From positions 1-14,384 of the forward strand of contig JAHWLA010000036.1 in NCBI GenBank assembly GCA_019347595.1: a DNA stretch of 14,384 nt, written 5' to 3'. Below the pieces are notes generated by a model that ran no database searches, had not been told where the DNA came from, and saw only the letters and a list, made by a program, of their open reading frames with translations. The stretch comes from Actinomycetota bacterium. Its GTDB lineage: Bacteria > Actinomycetota > Acidimicrobiia > Acidimicrobiales > JAHWLA01. Positions 13,432 to 14,384 of this stretch are shown in pieces (positions within the stretch are counted from its first letter, which is position 1; each line of letters begins with the position of its first letter). The translations under genes were made by a program, and so were the position numbers.

Positions 13432-14234
13432 GCCTCTTCGATCCTGAAGAACTCGCAGCACCTGCACCGGCGGCCCCCAGTGGGCCGCTGGTTCGCGTCC
13501 GGCTCCTGGTCGCCTACGACGGCCGGGGCTTCCACGGCTTCGCCCCCAACCGCCCGGTGCGCACGGTGGCGGGCGTCCTGACCGAGGCGCTGGAGAAGTG
13601 GTTGGGCCACCCGGTGGTGCTGACGTGCGCAGGGCGGACGGACCGGGGCGTGCACGCCTGGGGCCAGGTCGTCCACTTCGACACCTCGGTCGTCGATGTC
13701 GACTGCGAGGCGCTGCGGCGATCGCTGATCAAGATGCTGGGGCCTGCCGTGGTCGTGCGGTCGGCCGAGGTCGTCGACTCGTCGTTCGACGCCCGGCGCA
13801 CGGCCGTCGGGCGGCGCTACCGGTACACGGTGTTGAACCGGCCCGTGCCCGACCCCTTCCTGGCCGGGCTGGCGTGGCACGTGGAGGAGCCGCTCGACGT
13901 GCGGGCCATGCAGCTGGCCTGCGACCCGCTGATCGGCGAGCACGACTTCTCGGCCTTCTGCCGGCGGCCCCCGGTGGAGGGGGCGTCCATGACGCGACGG
14001 GTGCGGCGGGCCGAGTGGGTCGAGCTGGGCGACGGGCTGCTGCGCTTCGACATCGAGGCGTCGGCGTTCTGCCACCAGATGGTGCGGTCGCTGGTGGGGA
14101 CGCTCGTCGCGGTGGGTCGGGGCAAGAAGCGGGCGGGCGACATGGCGTGGATCCTGCGCTCGGGCGACCGGCAACTGGCGGCTCAGCCTGCGCCTCCCGA
14201 CGGCCTCGTCCTCTGGGAGGTTCTCTACCCCTGA
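13428..14234 (+). CDS. truA: tRNA pseudouridine synthase A (positions 38-40)
   Basis: TruA converts uridines 38-40 of the tRNA anticodon stem to pseudouridine. The 268-aa product has LVAYDGRGFHGFAPN (27-41), the catalytic aspartate D72 in CAGRTDRGVHAWGQV, and the later GRRYRYTVLNRPVPDPF, EHDFSAFCR and SAFCHQMVRSLVGTLVAVG, all family signatures. About 20 residues of Ala/Pro-rich sequence precede the domain. The GTG start overlaps the rplQ stop by 4 nt. Placement after rplQ is the common actinobacterial order. Confidence 0.97.
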   Translation: MSLFDPEELAAPAPAAPSGPLVRVRLLVAYDGRGFHGFAPNRPVRTVAGVLTEALEKWLGHPVVLTCAGRTDRGVHAWGQVVHFDTSVVDVDCEALRRSLIKMLGPAVVVRSAEVVDSSFDARRTAVGRRYRYTVLNRPVPDPFLAGLAWHVEEPLDVRAMQLACDPLIGEHDFSAFCRRPPVEGASMTRRVRRAEWVELGDGLLRFDIEASAFCHQMVRSLVGTLVAVGRGKKRAGDMAWILRSGDRQLAAQPAPPDGLVLWEVLYP

Positions 14235-14384
14235 CCCGCCGCCTCCTCGTCGTTCTGGCAGCCGGTTTTGGGCGCCGGCGCCGCCAAACGGCGGGCCCTA
14301 CCGGTGGGGGGGCCGAACGGGGGGGGGGGGGGTGACCCGGGGGCTCAGCCCGGGCGGGGGGGGGGCGGGGATGTGGCCTGGGGG
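14235..14384 (+). other. Terminal stretch without a supportable gene; G-rich, probably low-quality
   Basis: Just after the truA stop a frame reads TRRLLVVLAAGFG, which resembles the start of an export signal. It has only a CTG (14231) as possible start and becomes low-complexity within about 20 codons. From about 14307 the sequence is dominated by long G runs, including one of about 14, unlike anything else in the window. A small stem (CCGCC, AAAC loop, GGCGG) lies near 14280. Nothing here can be annotated reliably. Confidence 0.5.

Overview
This window is one nearly unbroken block of plus-strand translation genes, the distal S10 cluster running into the spc and alpha clusters: rpsS(partial)-rplV-rpsC-rplP-rpmC-rpsQ-rplN-rplX-rplE-rpsZ-rpsH-rplF-rplR-rpsE-rpmD-rplO-secY-adk-map-infA-rpmJ-rpsM-rpsK-rpsD-rpoA-rplQ-truA. 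Very high GC, frequent GTG starts, the zinc-type S14 and S4, the secY-adk-map-infA linkage and long acidic tails on L22 and S3 suggest an actinobacterium. I lean towards an Acidimicrobiia-like lineage, but that placement is from general impression and was not tested.

Layout. 1-2831: S10 genes packed with 1-8 nt overlaps or 2 nt gaps. 2832-2970: a 139 nt hairpin-rich gap. 2971-7202: spc ribosomal protein genes, interrupted by two roughly 116-119 nt gaps (before rplE and before rpmD). 7235-10156: secY, adk and map, with a 157 nt palindrome-rich gap between adk and map. 10238-13431: infA and the alpha genes, with a third sizeable gap between rpsM and rpsK. 13428-14234: truA. The last 150 nt include long G runs that look like poor-quality sequence at a contig end.

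The genes act together: ribosomal proteins of both subunits, the SecY channel for membrane insertion, adenylate kinase, the methionine aminopeptidase that trims new proteins, initiation factor IF-1, the RNA polymerase alpha subunit and a tRNA pseudouridine synthase. Most starts overlap or closely follow the preceding stop, so translational coupling and co-transcription are likely.

The unusual material lies in the gaps. Three of them (rplX/rplE, rpsE/rpmD, rpsM/rpsK) carry copies of one repeat built on an identical 28-nt hairpin core, two direct and one inverted. In the two direct copies the whole gap is one 39-codon reading frame that starts at the upstream stop codon and ends immediately before the downstream start codon. 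The two peptides align without gaps, and the inverted copy encodes the same peptide core on the opposite strand. The adk/map gap holds a different element: a long outer inverted repeat enclosing three hairpins.
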